This document shows, one piece after another, positions 40,684 to 50,511 of a stretch of 64,000 nt of DNA. The notes under the pieces are model-generated. The model had not been told where the DNA came from, did not search any database, and saw only the letters and a list, made by a program, of their open reading frames with translations. The stretch is from Actinomycetota bacterium (GTDB taxonomy: Bacteria > Actinomycetota > Acidimicrobiia > Acidimicrobiales > JAJPHE01). The position numbers were made by a program, and so were the translations under genes. The stretch covers positions 48,241 through 112,240 of the forward strand of contig DAHUYE010000090.1 of NCBI GenBank assembly GCA_027315345.1. Direction: 5' to 3'. The first letter of the stretch is position 1. Each line of letters opens with the position of its first letter.

Positions 40684-41601
40684 GTGGCCGAAGAACCTCG
40701 ATTTTCCCTGGCACCGATCGGAGTCTGGACCGGCGCCCTCGACTCCATTCCGGCCTCCCGGGCCAAGGAGTTGGCCGCCGAGCTGGATGAAATGGGTTAC
40801 GGCGCCGTCTGGATACCCGAGGTGGCCGGGCGGGACGTCTTCGTGCACCTGGCCCTGCTGCTGTCGGCCACCCGGCGGATCGTCGGCGCCACCGGCATCG
40901 CCAACATCTGGGGTCGCGACGCCGTGGCCATGGCCGGCGCCGTCAAGGGGCTGACCGAGGCCTTCCCGGAGCGGATGCTCCTGGGCCTGGGCGTCAGCCA
41001 TCAGAGCCTGGTCAACGATCTGCGTGGCCACGACTACCGCCGGCCCCTGTCGGCCATGCGTGGCTACCTCGACGCCATGGACGCCTCCCCCTACACGGCC
41101 CAGCGGCCCACCACCCCGGTGCGAAGGGTGCTGGCCGCCCTCGGACCCAAGATGCTCGAACTGGCCGGCTCCCGGGCCGACGGCGCCCACCCTTACTTCG
41201 TCACACCGGAGCACACCGCCACCGCCCGCGGCTTGCTGGGGCCCCAGCCACTGCTCTGCCCGGAGCAGGCGGTGGTGCTGGAGACCGATGCGACCAAGGC
41301 CAGGGAGATCGGGCGGGGCTACACGGCCATCTATCTGTCTCAGCCCAACTACGTCAACAACATGCTGCGCCTGGGCTGGCGTCAGGAAGATCTCGATTCG
41401 GCCGGTTCGGATGCCTTCGTGGACGCCCTGGTGGCGTGGGGTGACGAATCCTCCATCCTCCGGCGCGTGCAGGAACACTTCGACGCCGGAGCCGACCACG
41501 TCTGCATCCAGGCCCTGGAGCCGGGACGCCGGGATATTCCCCAGGAGCAGTGGAAGCGGCTGGCCCCAGCCCTGCTGGAGGGAGTGCGGCCCGGCCGTTG
41601 A
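40684..41601 (+). CDS. LLM-class F420-dependent oxidoreductase (TIGR03620-like)
   Basis: GVWTGALDSIPASRAKELAAELDEMGYGAVWIPEVAGRDVFVHLALLLSATRRIVGATGIANIWGRD. Confidence 0.92.
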   Translation: MAEEPRFSLAPIGVWTGALDSIPASRAKELAAELDEMGYGAVWIPEVAGRDVFVHLALLLSATRRIVGATGIANIWGRDAVAMAGAVKGLTEAFPERMLLGLGVSHQSLVNDLRGHDYRRPLSAMRGYLDAMDASPYTAQRPTTPVRRVLAALGPKMLELAGSRADGAHPYFVTPEHTATARGLLGPQPLLCPEQAVVLETDATKAREIGRGYTAIYLSQPNYVNNMLRLGWRQEDLDSAGSDAFVDALVAWGDESSILRRVQEHFDAGADHVCIQALEPGRRDIPQEQWKRLAPALLEGVRPGR

Positions 41602-41611
41602 GACGGAAGGT

Positions 41612-42856
41612 TCAACTGCTGCGGGGGATGTCCTTCCAGGGGGCGTTGCGGGACGGGTCCGGCTCCCGGGGCAGGCCTAGAACCCGGTCGCCCAGGATGT
41701 TGCGCATGACCTCGGAGGTGCCGCCTTCGATGGTATTGGCCCGGCTGCGCAGGAAACCACGTACCGAACCACCGACCGGGGAGTTCTGGTCCCAGGCCAG
41801 GGCGGCGGATCCGAGGACGTCTACGGCCAGGTTCTGCAGACGCTGGTTGTGCTCGGCCTGGAACAGCTTGGTGATGGAACCCTCCGGGCCGGCCGGGCGG
41901 CCCGACTTACGGGCGGCGGCGGAGCGGAAGTTGGTGATCTTGAGCACCCGGCTCTCGATCATGGCCTGCACCAGGCGCTGGCGCAGCACCGGGTCCGACC
42001 AGGCCCCGCCGGCCTTGGCCGCCGCCACCAGGGCGTCGACGGGCCCGCCGCCCACGTTGTCCCCACCGCTGCTGCCGGCGCCCGAGAGCGCCACCCGCTC
42101 GTTCATGAGAGTGGTGGTGGCCACCGCCCATCCCTCGCCCACCGGTCCGAGGCGGTGGGAGTCGGGGATGCGTACGTCGGTGAGGAAGACCTCGTTGAAC
42201 TCGGCGTCACCGGTCATCTGCTTGAGCGGGCGAACCTCGACCCCGGGGGCGTGCATGTCCACCACGAAATAGGTGAGGCCCTTGTGCTTGGGGGCGTCGG
42301 GATCGGTCCGGGCCACCAGCATCCCGAAGGAAGCCACGTGGGCCAGTGTGGTCCAGACCTTCTGGCCGTTGACAACCCACTCGTCCCCGTCCCGCTCGGC
42401 TCGGGTGGATAGGCCGGCCACGTCCGACCCGGCGCCGGGTTCGGAGAAGAGCTGGCACCAGATCTCCTTGTGCTGCGCCATCGGAGGCAGGTACCGGTGC
42501 TTCAGTTCCTCGCTCCCCCACTGCATGATGGTCGGACCGCCCATACCGATACCGATGACGTTGAACGAGCGCGGAACCTTGTAGCGGGACAGTTCCTCGT
42601 TCACCACCCGGGCCTGACCGGGCTCCAGGCCGCCCCCGCCGTATTCCCGGGGCCAGGTGGGTGTGGCCCATCCGGCCTCCCCGAGCCGGGCACACCACTC
42701 GTTGAATTCGACCTGGGGCCGGGCCCGGGCCAGGAGTTGGTCGTCCCCGGTGTCGATGGCCTCCACCCAGGGGGCCGGGAGGTTGTCCCGCAGCCAGGTG
42801 ACGACCCGGTCCCGGAGCTGTTCATCGGTGAGCGGGGCGTCCTCGGTGACGGTCAT
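41612..42856 (-). CDS. Acyl-CoA dehydrogenase family protein
   Basis: QLFSEPGAGSDVAGLSTRAERDGDEWVVNGQKVWTTLAHVASFG; IEGGTSEVMRNILGDRVLGLP. Confidence 0.95.
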   Translation of the reverse strand: MTVTEDAPLTDEQLRDRVVTWLRDNLPAPWVEAIDTGDDQLLARARPQVEFNEWCARLGEAGWATPTWPREYGGGGLEPGQARVVNEELSRYKVPRSFNVIGIGMGGPTIMQWGSEELKHRYLPPMAQHKEIWCQLFSEPGAGSDVAGLSTRAERDGDEWVVNGQKVWTTLAHVASFGMLVARTDPDAPKHKGLTYFVVDMHAPGVEVRPLKQMTGDAEFNEVFLTDVRIPDSHRLGPVGEGWAVATTTLMNERVALSGAGSSGGDNVGGGPVDALVAAAKAGGAWSDPVLRQRLVQAMIESRVLKITNFRSAAARKSGRPAGPEGSITKLFQAEHNQRLQNLAVDVLGSAALAWDQNSPVGGSVRGFLRSRANTIEGGTSEVMRNILGDRVLGLPREPDPSRNAPWKDIPRSS

Positions 42857-42869
42857 CCAGTGAGGGTAA

Positions 42870-42885
42870 TTGACCGTCCGGTCAA
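42870..42885. promoter_or_regulatory. Operator candidate TTGACCG-TC-CGGTCAA upstream of acyl-CoA dehydrogenase
   Basis: Perfect 7-bp arms with 2-bp centre; adjacent to minus-strand -10 TACCCT (42863-42868), 6 nt from the ATG at 42856. Confidence 0.78.
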
Positions 42886-43907
42886 GTTTCCAGGGCCGCT
42901 CCCAGGGCGGCGGTGACCATCGCCTCGACCCGGTCCGGGGCCAGCTGGCTGGTGCCGGGTTCGTTGCCGGGGGTGCCGGGGTGGGTGCCGGGCTCGGGGA
43001 CCAACCGGGCGATGGTGGCCCGGACCCCGTTGAAGGACCACCGCCCCGGGCCGGGTTCCGCCGCGCTGAGATCGGCGGCCACAGCGCTCAGGTCGAGGCG
43101 GGGGGCCCAGGCCGGGGAGGCCAGCTCGACCCAGGTCTCGTAGCGGAAGTACAACTCGAAGCGGGGCGGGCTGAGGACGAGCACCCGGCTCCGGGCGCTG
43201 CGGTTGTGGACCGCCACCGGATGCACCGCCGCCGCCCGGCGCCGGCCCAGCTGGCTGGCCGGCCGCCAGTTCACCCCCCCAGCCCGCACCACGGCCAGAT
43301 CCAGATCGGGCCGCTCGTCGATCACCACGGCCCCGGCGTCCAGCGCCGCCTGACTGTCGGTCAGGAACTCCTCCTCTTCTTCCCAGTCGGTGCGCCACTG
43401 CTTCGATCCGGCCAGGAGGGCCGGCAGGCGCTCGAGGCCGGTCCGGTGCAGCCCGCCGTCGAGGGCGGGATTGGGAGCGGGGCCGATCCAGGACTCGGCC
43501 AACCGGCTGAGGGCGAAGGACGCTCGGAGGGCGGTCGGGTCGTGGCCCCGGGCGAAATCACCCGCCTCGGCCAGCGCCATCAACCGGTCCTCGCTGGCCA
43601 GGGCGGCGGCCGGGTCGGTGAGGGCGTAAACGCCGGCCAAACCGTCCTGATCGAAGTGGTCGGTGGTGACCACGGTCTGCTCGGCCCGCAGCCGCCGCCG
43701 CCCCGCCCAGCGGGCCCCGGCCCGCAGCCAGGCGAAGACGATCCCGGTCGACAGGTCCTGCTTCAGGGCCGGGGGCGTGGGGCTGCCGGGCCAGTGCGAG
43801 AGGGTGAGAACGGTGCTCTCCACCGGGGCACCGTCGACCATGACGTTGGGCCGGTCGTTCAACTCGCTCAGGGCGAAAAACTCCAGGCCCGCCTGAAGGC
43901 GGCTCAC
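42882..43907 (-). CDS. Conserved hypothetical protein
   Basis: About 341 aa; SRLQAGLEFFALSELNDRPNVMVDGAPVESTVLTLSHWPGSPTPPALKQDLSTGIVFAWL; overlaps PCD stop by 4 bp; GTG start. Confidence 0.78.
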   Translation of the reverse strand: MSRLQAGLEFFALSELNDRPNVMVDGAPVESTVLTLSHWPGSPTPPALKQDLSTGIVFAWLRAGARWAGRRRLRAEQTVVTTDHFDQDGLAGVYALTDPAAALASEDRLMALAEAGDFARGHDPTALRASFALSRLAESWIGPAPNPALDGGLHRTGLERLPALLAGSKQWRTDWEEEEEFLTDSQAALDAGAVVIDERPDLDLAVVRAGGVNWRPASQLGRRRAAAVHPVAVHNRSARSRVLVLSPPRFELYFRYETWVELASPAWAPRLDLSAVAADLSAAEPGPGRWSFNGVRATIARLVPEPGTHPGTPGNEPGTSQLAPDRVEAMVTAALGAALET

Positions 43908-44182
43908 ACCATCTGATCTATGCGGGCAGCCAGATCCAGATCGAGGTGGGTGATGCCCCCGGCGGTGTGGGTCCACAACTCCAGGGTCACCGTCCGCCAG
44001 GACAGCGCGATATCCGGATGATGGTCGGCTTCCTCGGCCAGATCCGCTACACGGTTGACGAAATCGACCGCCGCCCGGAAGCTGGCGAGGTCGGCCACCC
44101 GGATGAGCCGATCCCCCCGACGCTCCCAATGAAGGCCGGTCAGCCCAGCCTCGATCTCCTGGTCCGACAGGCGCTTCGGCAC
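43904..44182 (-). CDS. 4a-hydroxytetrahydrobiopterin dehydratase (pterin-4a-carbinolamine dehydratase)
   Basis: LSDQEIEAGLTGLHWERRGDRLIR...DFVNRVADLAEEADHHPDIALSWRTVTLELWTHTAGGITHLDLDLAARID. Confidence 0.93.
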   Translation of the reverse strand: MPKRLSDQEIEAGLTGLHWERRGDRLIRVADLASFRAAVDFVNRVADLAEEADHHPDIALSWRTVTLELWTHTAGGITHLDLDLAARIDQMV

Positions 44183-44206
44183 GCCGGCGACGCTACCCTC
44201 GCCGCC
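44183..44206. promoter_or_regulatory. Bidirectional leaderless promoter with overlapping -10 elements (acgcTAccct)
   Basis: Minus -10 TAGCGT (44190-44195) and plus -10 TACCCT (44194-44199) share TA; each is exactly 7 nt from its start codon (GTG at 44182, ATG at 44207). Confidence 0.72.
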
Positions 44207-45841
44207 ATGACTGAGGACCACGGCGGGAGGGACGACCTGGATGGGCTGATCCAGGACTGGATGGATGAGGAAATGGCCGCAGCCCCAGTGCGGGCCACCA
44301 GCTTGGGGGTCGACGGCCACGATCACGAGTTGGGCCACTTCGGGGCCGACTTCTTCGAGGCCGAAATCGCCCGAGCCGACGGCTGGCGCGCCCGGCTGGA
44401 GAAGGTAGGCGACGACGGCCTGAGCACCAGCCAGATCATCGACCGGGACCTGGTCCTCTCCGGGCTTCGGGGCCGGCTGGTAATGGACGACTGGCAGGCC
44501 TGGCGGCGGGATCCGTCCCTGTACCTGGACCCCTGTCTGAGCGGGGTGTTCATGCTTTTCCTGCAGGATCAGCATCCTCTGGCGGAGTTGGTCGACTCGG
44601 CCTGCGCCCGCCTGGCCCAGGTGCCCTCCGCCCTGGAGGCGGCCGCCGGCCAGCTCGATCCCGGCCTGCTGGCACCGGTCATCCGCGACCGGGCCGTCGG
44701 GCAGTGTGAGGCGGCCATCCGGTACTACCGGGAACTGCTCCCGGCCGACATCCCCGATCCGGCCGGCCGCCAACGGGTGGCGGAAGCCGGCCGAGTGGCG
44801 GCTGACGCCTTCGAGGGACTGGCCGCGCATTTGGCGGGGCTGGAGCCCAAAGGCGGCTATGCCATCGGTGAGGAGCGCTACAGCGCCCTACTCCGCCAGC
44901 GGGAGTTGCTCGACTACGGAACCGACGGCCTGCACCAGCGGGGCCGGGCGGCCTGGTCCGACCTGGACGGAAGGATGACGGAGGTGGCTGCCCGGCTGGG
45001 CTCGAAGAGTTGGCGCCAAGCCCTGGAGGCAATCAACGACCGGCATCCGGCCACACCCGAGGAGATGCTAGAGGGCTACCGGTCGGTCACCGAGCGCTGC
45101 AGGCGCTTCCTGATCGACCGCGACCTGGTGACCATGCCCGAGGGCGAGACCTGCTCGGTCGTCCCCTCCCCGCCCTTCCAGCGCCCCCTCCTGGCGGTGG
45201 CCTCCTACTCGGCGCCGCCCACCTTCAAGCCGTCCCGGGCCGGGCACTTTTTCGTTCCCTATCCGCCCGGAGGCACCAGCCCCGAACAGATCCAGCAGCG
45301 GATGGCCACCAACAGTTACGCCACCATGGCGACCATCGCCGCTCACGAGGCGTACCCCGGGCATCACTGGCACCTGGTCTGGTCCCAGGACCATGCCAGC
45401 CCGGTCCGCTCCATGGTGCGGACCCCTTATTTCAGCGAGGGATGGGCTCTCTTCGCCGAGCACATCATGAACGAGGCCGGATTCTTCGCCGACGACGCCG
45501 AAGTGTTGTGCCACCTCGAGGCCCGTCTGTTTCGGGCCGCCCGCATCGTGGTCGACACCAGCCTCCACGCCGGTGACATGACCATGGAGCAGGCGGTCGA
45601 GCACATGCGCAGCCACACCGGCCTGTCAGAGGCCACGGCCCGGGCCGAGGTCGGTCGCTACTGCGCCTGGCCCACCCAGGCCGCTTCCTACCTGACCGGG
45701 GCCATCGAGTTGGAGCGCATCCGGGGGAGCTACCTGGCCCAAGGGCGGGGCACGGCCCGTTCCTTCAACGATGCGGTGGCCGCCACCGGTTCGCTCCCTC
45801 TCGGGCTAGCCGAGCTGGCGGTCATGTCTCAGGGCGGCTGA
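44207..45841 (+). CDS. DUF885 family metallopeptidase-like protein
   Basis: TIAAHEAYPGHHWHLVWSQ (HExxGHH-like), YFSEGWALFAEHIMNEAGFF, QAASYLTGAIELERIR. Confidence 0.92.
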   Translation: MTEDHGGRDDLDGLIQDWMDEEMAAAPVRATSLGVDGHDHELGHFGADFFEAEIARADGWRARLEKVGDDGLSTSQIIDRDLVLSGLRGRLVMDDWQAWRRDPSLYLDPCLSGVFMLFLQDQHPLAELVDSACARLAQVPSALEAAAGQLDPGLLAPVIRDRAVGQCEAAIRYYRELLPADIPDPAGRQRVAEAGRVAADAFEGLAAHLAGLEPKGGYAIGEERYSALLRQRELLDYGTDGLHQRGRAAWSDLDGRMTEVAARLGSKSWRQALEAINDRHPATPEEMLEGYRSVTERCRRFLIDRDLVTMPEGETCSVVPSPPFQRPLLAVASYSAPPTFKPSRAGHFFVPYPPGGTSPEQIQQRMATNSYATMATIAAHEAYPGHHWHLVWSQDHASPVRSMVRTPYFSEGWALFAEHIMNEAGFFADDAEVLCHLEARLFRAARIVVDTSLHAGDMTMEQAVEHMRSHTGLSEATARAEVGRYCAWPTQAASYLTGAIELERIRGSYLAQGRGTARSFNDAVAATGSLPLGLAELAVMSQGG

Positions 45842-45911
45842 GCGCCAGACATCCCCCGGCGTCATGTCCGGTCGGGCCAAGATGGAACGAGGCTCTAGGG
45901 CAGGAGGAAAT

Positions 45912-47330
45912 ATGGCCGTAACGGTCCCGCCGAGGCACGATCAGACCGAGGAACCGTCCGCATTTCACATCGAGCAGCACGGAATCGACCACATCCGCGA
46001 GTCGGAGCGCTGGGGCCGGCCATCCTCGCTGTTCTGGATGTGGGCCGGAGCCGTATGGAACATGGAGTTTGTCGTCTACGGCGCCCTGATGGTGGTCGTC
46101 TTCGGTCTCTCCTTCGCCCAGGCCGTCCTGATCGGCTTGGTGGGAAACCTGTTCTACGTGCTGACCGGGCTGTGCAGTATCCAGGGGCCGGTGGCCGGCA
46201 CCACCGCCTTCGGAGTCAGCCGGGCCGCCTTCGGCCCGAATGGCAACCGCCTGCCTTCACTGTTCAACTGGATCACCCAGGTCGGCTTCGAAATCGAGGG
46301 CATCGCTCTCATCGTCTTTGCCGGGGTGGCGCTGGGTGAGAAGGCCGGCTACCACCCGGGTACGCCGTTCAAGACCGTCCTCATCGTCGCGGCGGTGGTT
46401 ATCCAGGCGATCCTTCCCTTTCTCGGTCATGCCACGGTGCTCAAGGTGCTGAAGATGCTCACCATCCCCTTCATCGCCCTGTTCGCGGCGATGGCGGTAC
46501 TGACCTACTCCAAGGTCCACGTGCACGCCGTGCACCACGGCGCCGGCTGGGGATCGATGCTGGTGGCACTGGCCCTCGTGATAGCCACCGGCGGCCTGGG
46601 CTGGACCGAGAACGCCAACGACTACTCCCGGTACCTGCCCCGGGACACCGACCCCCGCCGGATCGTGATAGCCGTCGGCCTGGGAGCCGGAGTCCCGTCT
46701 TTTCTTATGGAGGTCCTGGGGGCGGCCATCGCCACCGGGGTTCCCGCCGCCACTTCGATCACCGGGATGCTGGGTGCCTTCACGGCCTGGTTCACCTGGC
46801 CGTTCTTGATCTTCGCCATCGCCCAGCTCTTCGCCATCAACACCCTTGACCTGTACTCGTCAGGCGTGACCCTGCAGAGCCTCGGGCTGCGACTGGCCCG
46901 GGTGCACTGCGTGCTGCTCGACGCGGTGGTGGCGGGAGGCTTCACCGCTTACGCCGTGTTCTCCAACCGCTTCTACCAACTCCTGTCCGACTTCCTGTTG
47001 TTCATCATCGTCTGGCTGGCGCCGTGGTGCGCCATCTATCTGGTCGACTGCCTGCTGCGGCGCAACCGGTACGACGTCGCCGCTCTTATGGACACCCGCG
47101 GCGGGCTCTACTACCGCTCCGGTGGCATCCACTGGCCGGCCATCATCGCCCAGGTGGTCGGAATGGTGGCCGCCTTCTCCTGGCTCGATGCCTACTCGCC
47201 CTACGTGTCCTGGTTGTCGTCCCACTTCGACGGGTCGGACTTCAGCGTCTTCATGGGGCTGTTCTTCGGCGGCCTGGTCTACTGGCTGCTGGCCGCTCGC
47301 GGCGTCAAGCGGGAGGTCCCCGTCTCCTGA
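45912..47330 (+). CDS. NCS1-family (cytosine/purine/thiamine-precursor) permease
   Basis: Multi-TM; GWTENANDYSRYLPRDTDPRRIV; RBS aggaggaaat-ATG. Confidence 0.9.
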   Translation: MAVTVPPRHDQTEEPSAFHIEQHGIDHIRESERWGRPSSLFWMWAGAVWNMEFVVYGALMVVVFGLSFAQAVLIGLVGNLFYVLTGLCSIQGPVAGTTAFGVSRAAFGPNGNRLPSLFNWITQVGFEIEGIALIVFAGVALGEKAGYHPGTPFKTVLIVAAVVIQAILPFLGHATVLKVLKMLTIPFIALFAAMAVLTYSKVHVHAVHHGAGWGSMLVALALVIATGGLGWTENANDYSRYLPRDTDPRRIVIAVGLGAGVPSFLMEVLGAAIATGVPAATSITGMLGAFTAWFTWPFLIFAIAQLFAINTLDLYSSGVTLQSLGLRLARVHCVLLDAVVAGGFTAYAVFSNRFYQLLSDFLLFIIVWLAPWCAIYLVDCLLRRNRYDVAALMDTRGGLYYRSGGIHWPAIIAQVVGMVAAFSWLDAYSPYVSWLSSHFDGSDFSVFMGLFFGGLVYWLLAARGVKREVPVS

Positions 47331-47333
47331 GGC

Positions 47334-48137
47334 TCAGGAGACCCAGAGGCGGTAGAAGTGGTGGACGGGGCCGTGCCCTCGGCCCACGTCCAGCTGGTCT
47401 GCAGCCGCCAAAGCGCCCGTCAGGTAATCCTTGGCCTCGACCACGGCGTGGCGCCAGTCTTGTGAACTCGGCCTCAGGGCGGCAATGGCCGCCGAGAGGG
47501 TGCAGCCGGTGCCGTGGTCGTTATCGGTGGCGATGCGCGGCGCCCTCAGCACCTCCACCCCTTCCTCAGTCAGGAGTACGTCGATGCTTTCGGCGTCGGC
47601 CAGGTGCCCCCCCTTGAGCAGGACCCGCTTGGCTCCCAGGGCGGCCACCCGCTCGGCTTGGCCTGGCAGGTCCCGAGCGGCGGTGACGACCGGCTCGCCC
47701 AGCATCACGGCGGCCTCATCCAGGTTAGGGGTGACCAGGTCGACGGCCGGCATCAGTTCCCCCACCAGGCCTTCCACTGCCGCCGGCTGGAGCAGGATGT
47801 CCCCGCTTTTGGCCACCATCACCGGATCCAGCACCACATAAGCAGGCCGGTAGCGGTGCAGGCAGTCGGCCACGGCCCTGATCACGTCGGTATTGGCCAG
47901 CATGCCGATCTTGACGGCGTCGACGCGGACGTCCGCCAACAGCACCTCCAGTTGAGTGGTCACGAACTCGGCTGGCACGTCCATGACCTCGTGCACTCCG
48001 GTCGTGGTTTGGGCCACCAGAGCGGTGACCACCGACATCCCGTAGACGCCCAGGGCCGAGAAGGTCTTGAGGTCGGCCTGGATCCCGGCCCCGCCGCTCG
48101 GGTCCGTGCCGGCGATGGTCAGGACGTTGAAGATCAT
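47334..48137 (-). CDS. thiD: Bifunctional hydroxymethylpyrimidine kinase/phosphomethylpyrimidine kinase
   Basis: [71 protein letters not shown]. Confidence 0.95.
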   Translation of the reverse strand: MIFNVLTIAGTDPSGGAGIQADLKTFSALGVYGMSVVTALVAQTTTGVHEVMDVPAEFVTTQLEVLLADVRVDAVKIGMLANTDVIRAVADCLHRYRPAYVVLDPVMVAKSGDILLQPAAVEGLVGELMPAVDLVTPNLDEAAVMLGEPVVTAARDLPGQAERVAALGAKRVLLKGGHLADAESIDVLLTEEGVEVLRAPRIATDNDHGTGCTLSAAIAALRPSSQDWRHAVVEAKDYLTGALAAADQLDVGRGHGPVHHFYRLWVS

Positions 48138-48230
48138 GGAGCCGGCCAACTTACGCCTTTGCCGACCAAGGTCTGGGCGCAGGACAGGGTAGGCGCCACG
48201 CCCCGCCCCCGGGCAGGGCAAGCTGTGGGC

Positions 48231-49073
48231 ATGACGCCGTCCCGACAGTTGACCCTCATGGCCGTCCACGCCCATCCCGATGACGAGTCCTCCAGCACCG
48301 GCGGGGTGCTGGCCCACTATTCCGACCAGGGGGTGCGTACCGTCCTGGTCACGTGCACCAACGGGGAGTATGGGGACGGCCCGGATCATGTTAAGCCGGG
48401 CGAGGACGGCCACGATCCCGAACTGGTGGCCAAGGTCCGCCTGGAGGAACTGCGCACGGCGTGTGGCCACCTGGGGGTCAGCGATCTGGAGCTGCTCGGC
48501 TACCACGACTCGGGCATGTCGGACTGGGAATACAAGGACCATGCGCATACCTTCTGCAACGTGCCGATGGAGGAGTCGGTCGGACGCCTCATCGGCCTGA
48601 TGGAGCACTACCGCCCCGACGTGGTCATCACCTATGACGACATGGGTGGCTACAACCATCCCGATCACATCCGGGCCCACGACATTGCCGTGGCGGCGGT
48701 GGAGCAGACCGACATACCCGCCAAGCTCTATTTCATCGGCCGGCGCCGCCGGGACTGGGAGAAGCTCCGGGAGCGCATGGAGGCGGCCGGCATCGAAGTG
48801 CCCAACTTCCCCCAGCGCCAGACCACCCCGGAGGCCATCGCCCGCATGGAGGAGATGGAGCAAAGGATCTCGACCACGGTGGACACCTCGGCGGTGGCCG
48901 CCCGCAAACGGGCCGCCCTGGCTGCCCACGCCAGCCAGCTGGATCAGTCGTGGTGGCTCAAGTTCCCGGAGGACATGTTCAGCGAGGTGTTCTCCCACGA
49001 GTCCTTCATCCGGGCCCGGGACCGGAGCGGGGCGCCGGTGCCGGAAGACGACCTCTTCGCCGGGTTGCGCTGA
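48231..49073 (+). CDS. PIG-L family deacetylase (mycothiol conjugate amidase Mca-like)
   Basis: LMAVHAHPDDESSSTGGVLAHYSDQGVRTVLVTCTNGEYGDGPDHVKPGEDGHDPELVAKVRLEEL; YDDMGGYNHPDHIRAHDI. Confidence 0.93.
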   Translation: MTPSRQLTLMAVHAHPDDESSSTGGVLAHYSDQGVRTVLVTCTNGEYGDGPDHVKPGEDGHDPELVAKVRLEELRTACGHLGVSDLELLGYHDSGMSDWEYKDHAHTFCNVPMEESVGRLIGLMEHYRPDVVITYDDMGGYNHPDHIRAHDIAVAAVEQTDIPAKLYFIGRRRRDWEKLRERMEAAGIEVPNFPQRQTTPEAIARMEEMEQRISTTVDTSAVAARKRAALAAHASQLDQSWWLKFPEDMFSEVFSHESFIRARDRSGAPVPEDDLFAGLR

Positions 49074-49080
49074 ACCGGTG

Positions 49081-50511
49081 ATGGACGAGGCGGTGGCGGC
49101 CGTCGAAGCCGCCCTGGCTGCAGGGGCGGCCTACGCCGACGCCCGGGTGATGGTGACCCGGGCCGAGGCCATGTCGGCCCAGAACGCCGAGATCGAAGAC
49201 ATGCGCCGCTCGGAGTCCAGCGGGGTGGGCGTCCGGGCGCTGATCGGGTCCTCCTGGGGCTTCTTCGCGGTGGCCGACCTGTCCCCGGCGGCGGTGCGCC
49301 GGGCCGGGGAACGGGCAGCGGAGACGGCCCAGGCGTCGGCCCGGGTCCCCGGTCCGGCTCTGGAGCTGGCGCCGGTGCCGCCGGTGGTGGACCACTGGGA
49401 GAGCGCCTGTCGGGAAGATCCACTGTCCGTATCCCTGTCCGAGAAGGGTGATCTCCTGGTGGAGTCGACCCGGGCCGCACTGGCGTCCGGGGCCCAGCTG
49501 GCCCAGGGTTCGTACCGGATATGGGACACCGATAAGGCCTTCGCCTCCAGCCAGGGGTCGCGGATCTCCCAGCGGATCCGGGAGTGCGGGGCGGAGATGT
49601 CGGCCACCGCCGTGGGTGACAGCGAGACCCAGCGCCGCTCCTATCCCGGTATCCGGGGTCAGTACGGGACCCAGGGCTGGGAGCTGATTCGGTCCCTCGA
49701 CCTGGTCGCCAATGCCGCCCGGGTCGGGGAGGAGGCGGTGGCGCTTCTCTCGGCTCCGCCCTGCCCGGAGGCGACCACCGACCTCATCCTCGGCTCCGAG
49801 CAGATGGCCCTGCAGATCCACGAGTCGGTCGGCCACGCCACCGAGTTGGACCGCATCCTGGGCTGGGAGGCGGCCTTTGCCGGAACGTCATGGCTGGATC
49901 TGAGCCAGATGGGTTCACTGCGCTTCGGTTCCGAGCTCATGAACATCACCGCCGACGCCAGCCTGCCCGGCGCCCTGGGCTCCTTCGGGTATGACGATGA
50001 AGGCACCCCGGCCCACCGGGTCGACATCGTCAAGGACGGCATCTGGGTCGGCGTCCTGTCGGGGCGCGACTCGGCGGCTCTGGCCGGCATACCGGCGGGG
50101 GGGATGGTGCGAGCCGACGGCCACGACCGTATCCCGATGGTGAGGATGACCAACATCGGCCTCCTGCCCGGGCCCCATTCCCTCGAGCAGATGGTGGCCG
50201 AGACCTCCGACGGCATACTGATGGACACCAACCGGTCCTGGTCCATCGACGACCGCCGACTCAACTTCCAATTTGGCTGCGAGATCGCCTGGGAGATCAA
50301 AGACGGCCGGCGGGGCCGCATGCTGCGCAACCCGACCTACACGGGCATCAGCCCCAAGTTCTGGGGTTCGATGGACATGGTCGGGGGCCAGGCCGAACTG
50401 ATCTACTGGGGCACACCCAACTGCGGCAAGGGCCAGCCCATGCAGATCGGCCACACCGGCCATCCGGCCGTTCCGTGCCGGTTCCGGGGCGTGAGGGTGG
50501 GCGTGCGTTGA
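49081..50511 (+). CDS. tldD: TldD family metallopeptidase subunit
   Basis: HESVGHATELDRILGWEAAFAGTSWLD (HExxxH); GILMDTNRSWSIDDRRLNFQFGCEIAWEIKDGRRGRMLRNPTYTGISPKFW. Confidence 0.93.
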   Translation: MDEAVAAVEAALAAGAAYADARVMVTRAEAMSAQNAEIEDMRRSESSGVGVRALIGSSWGFFAVADLSPAAVRRAGERAAETAQASARVPGPALELAPVPPVVDHWESACREDPLSVSLSEKGDLLVESTRAALASGAQLAQGSYRIWDTDKAFASSQGSRISQRIRECGAEMSATAVGDSETQRRSYPGIRGQYGTQGWELIRSLDLVANAARVGEEAVALLSAPPCPEATTDLILGSEQMALQIHESVGHATELDRILGWEAAFAGTSWLDLSQMGSLRFGSELMNITADASLPGALGSFGYDDEGTPAHRVDIVKDGIWVGVLSGRDSAALAGIPAGGMVRADGHDRIPMVRMTNIGLLPGPHSLEQMVAETSDGILMDTNRSWSIDDRRLNFQFGCEIAWEIKDGRRGRMLRNPTYTGISPKFWGSMDMVGGQAELIYWGTPNCGKGQPMQIGHTGHPAVPCRFRGVRVGVR

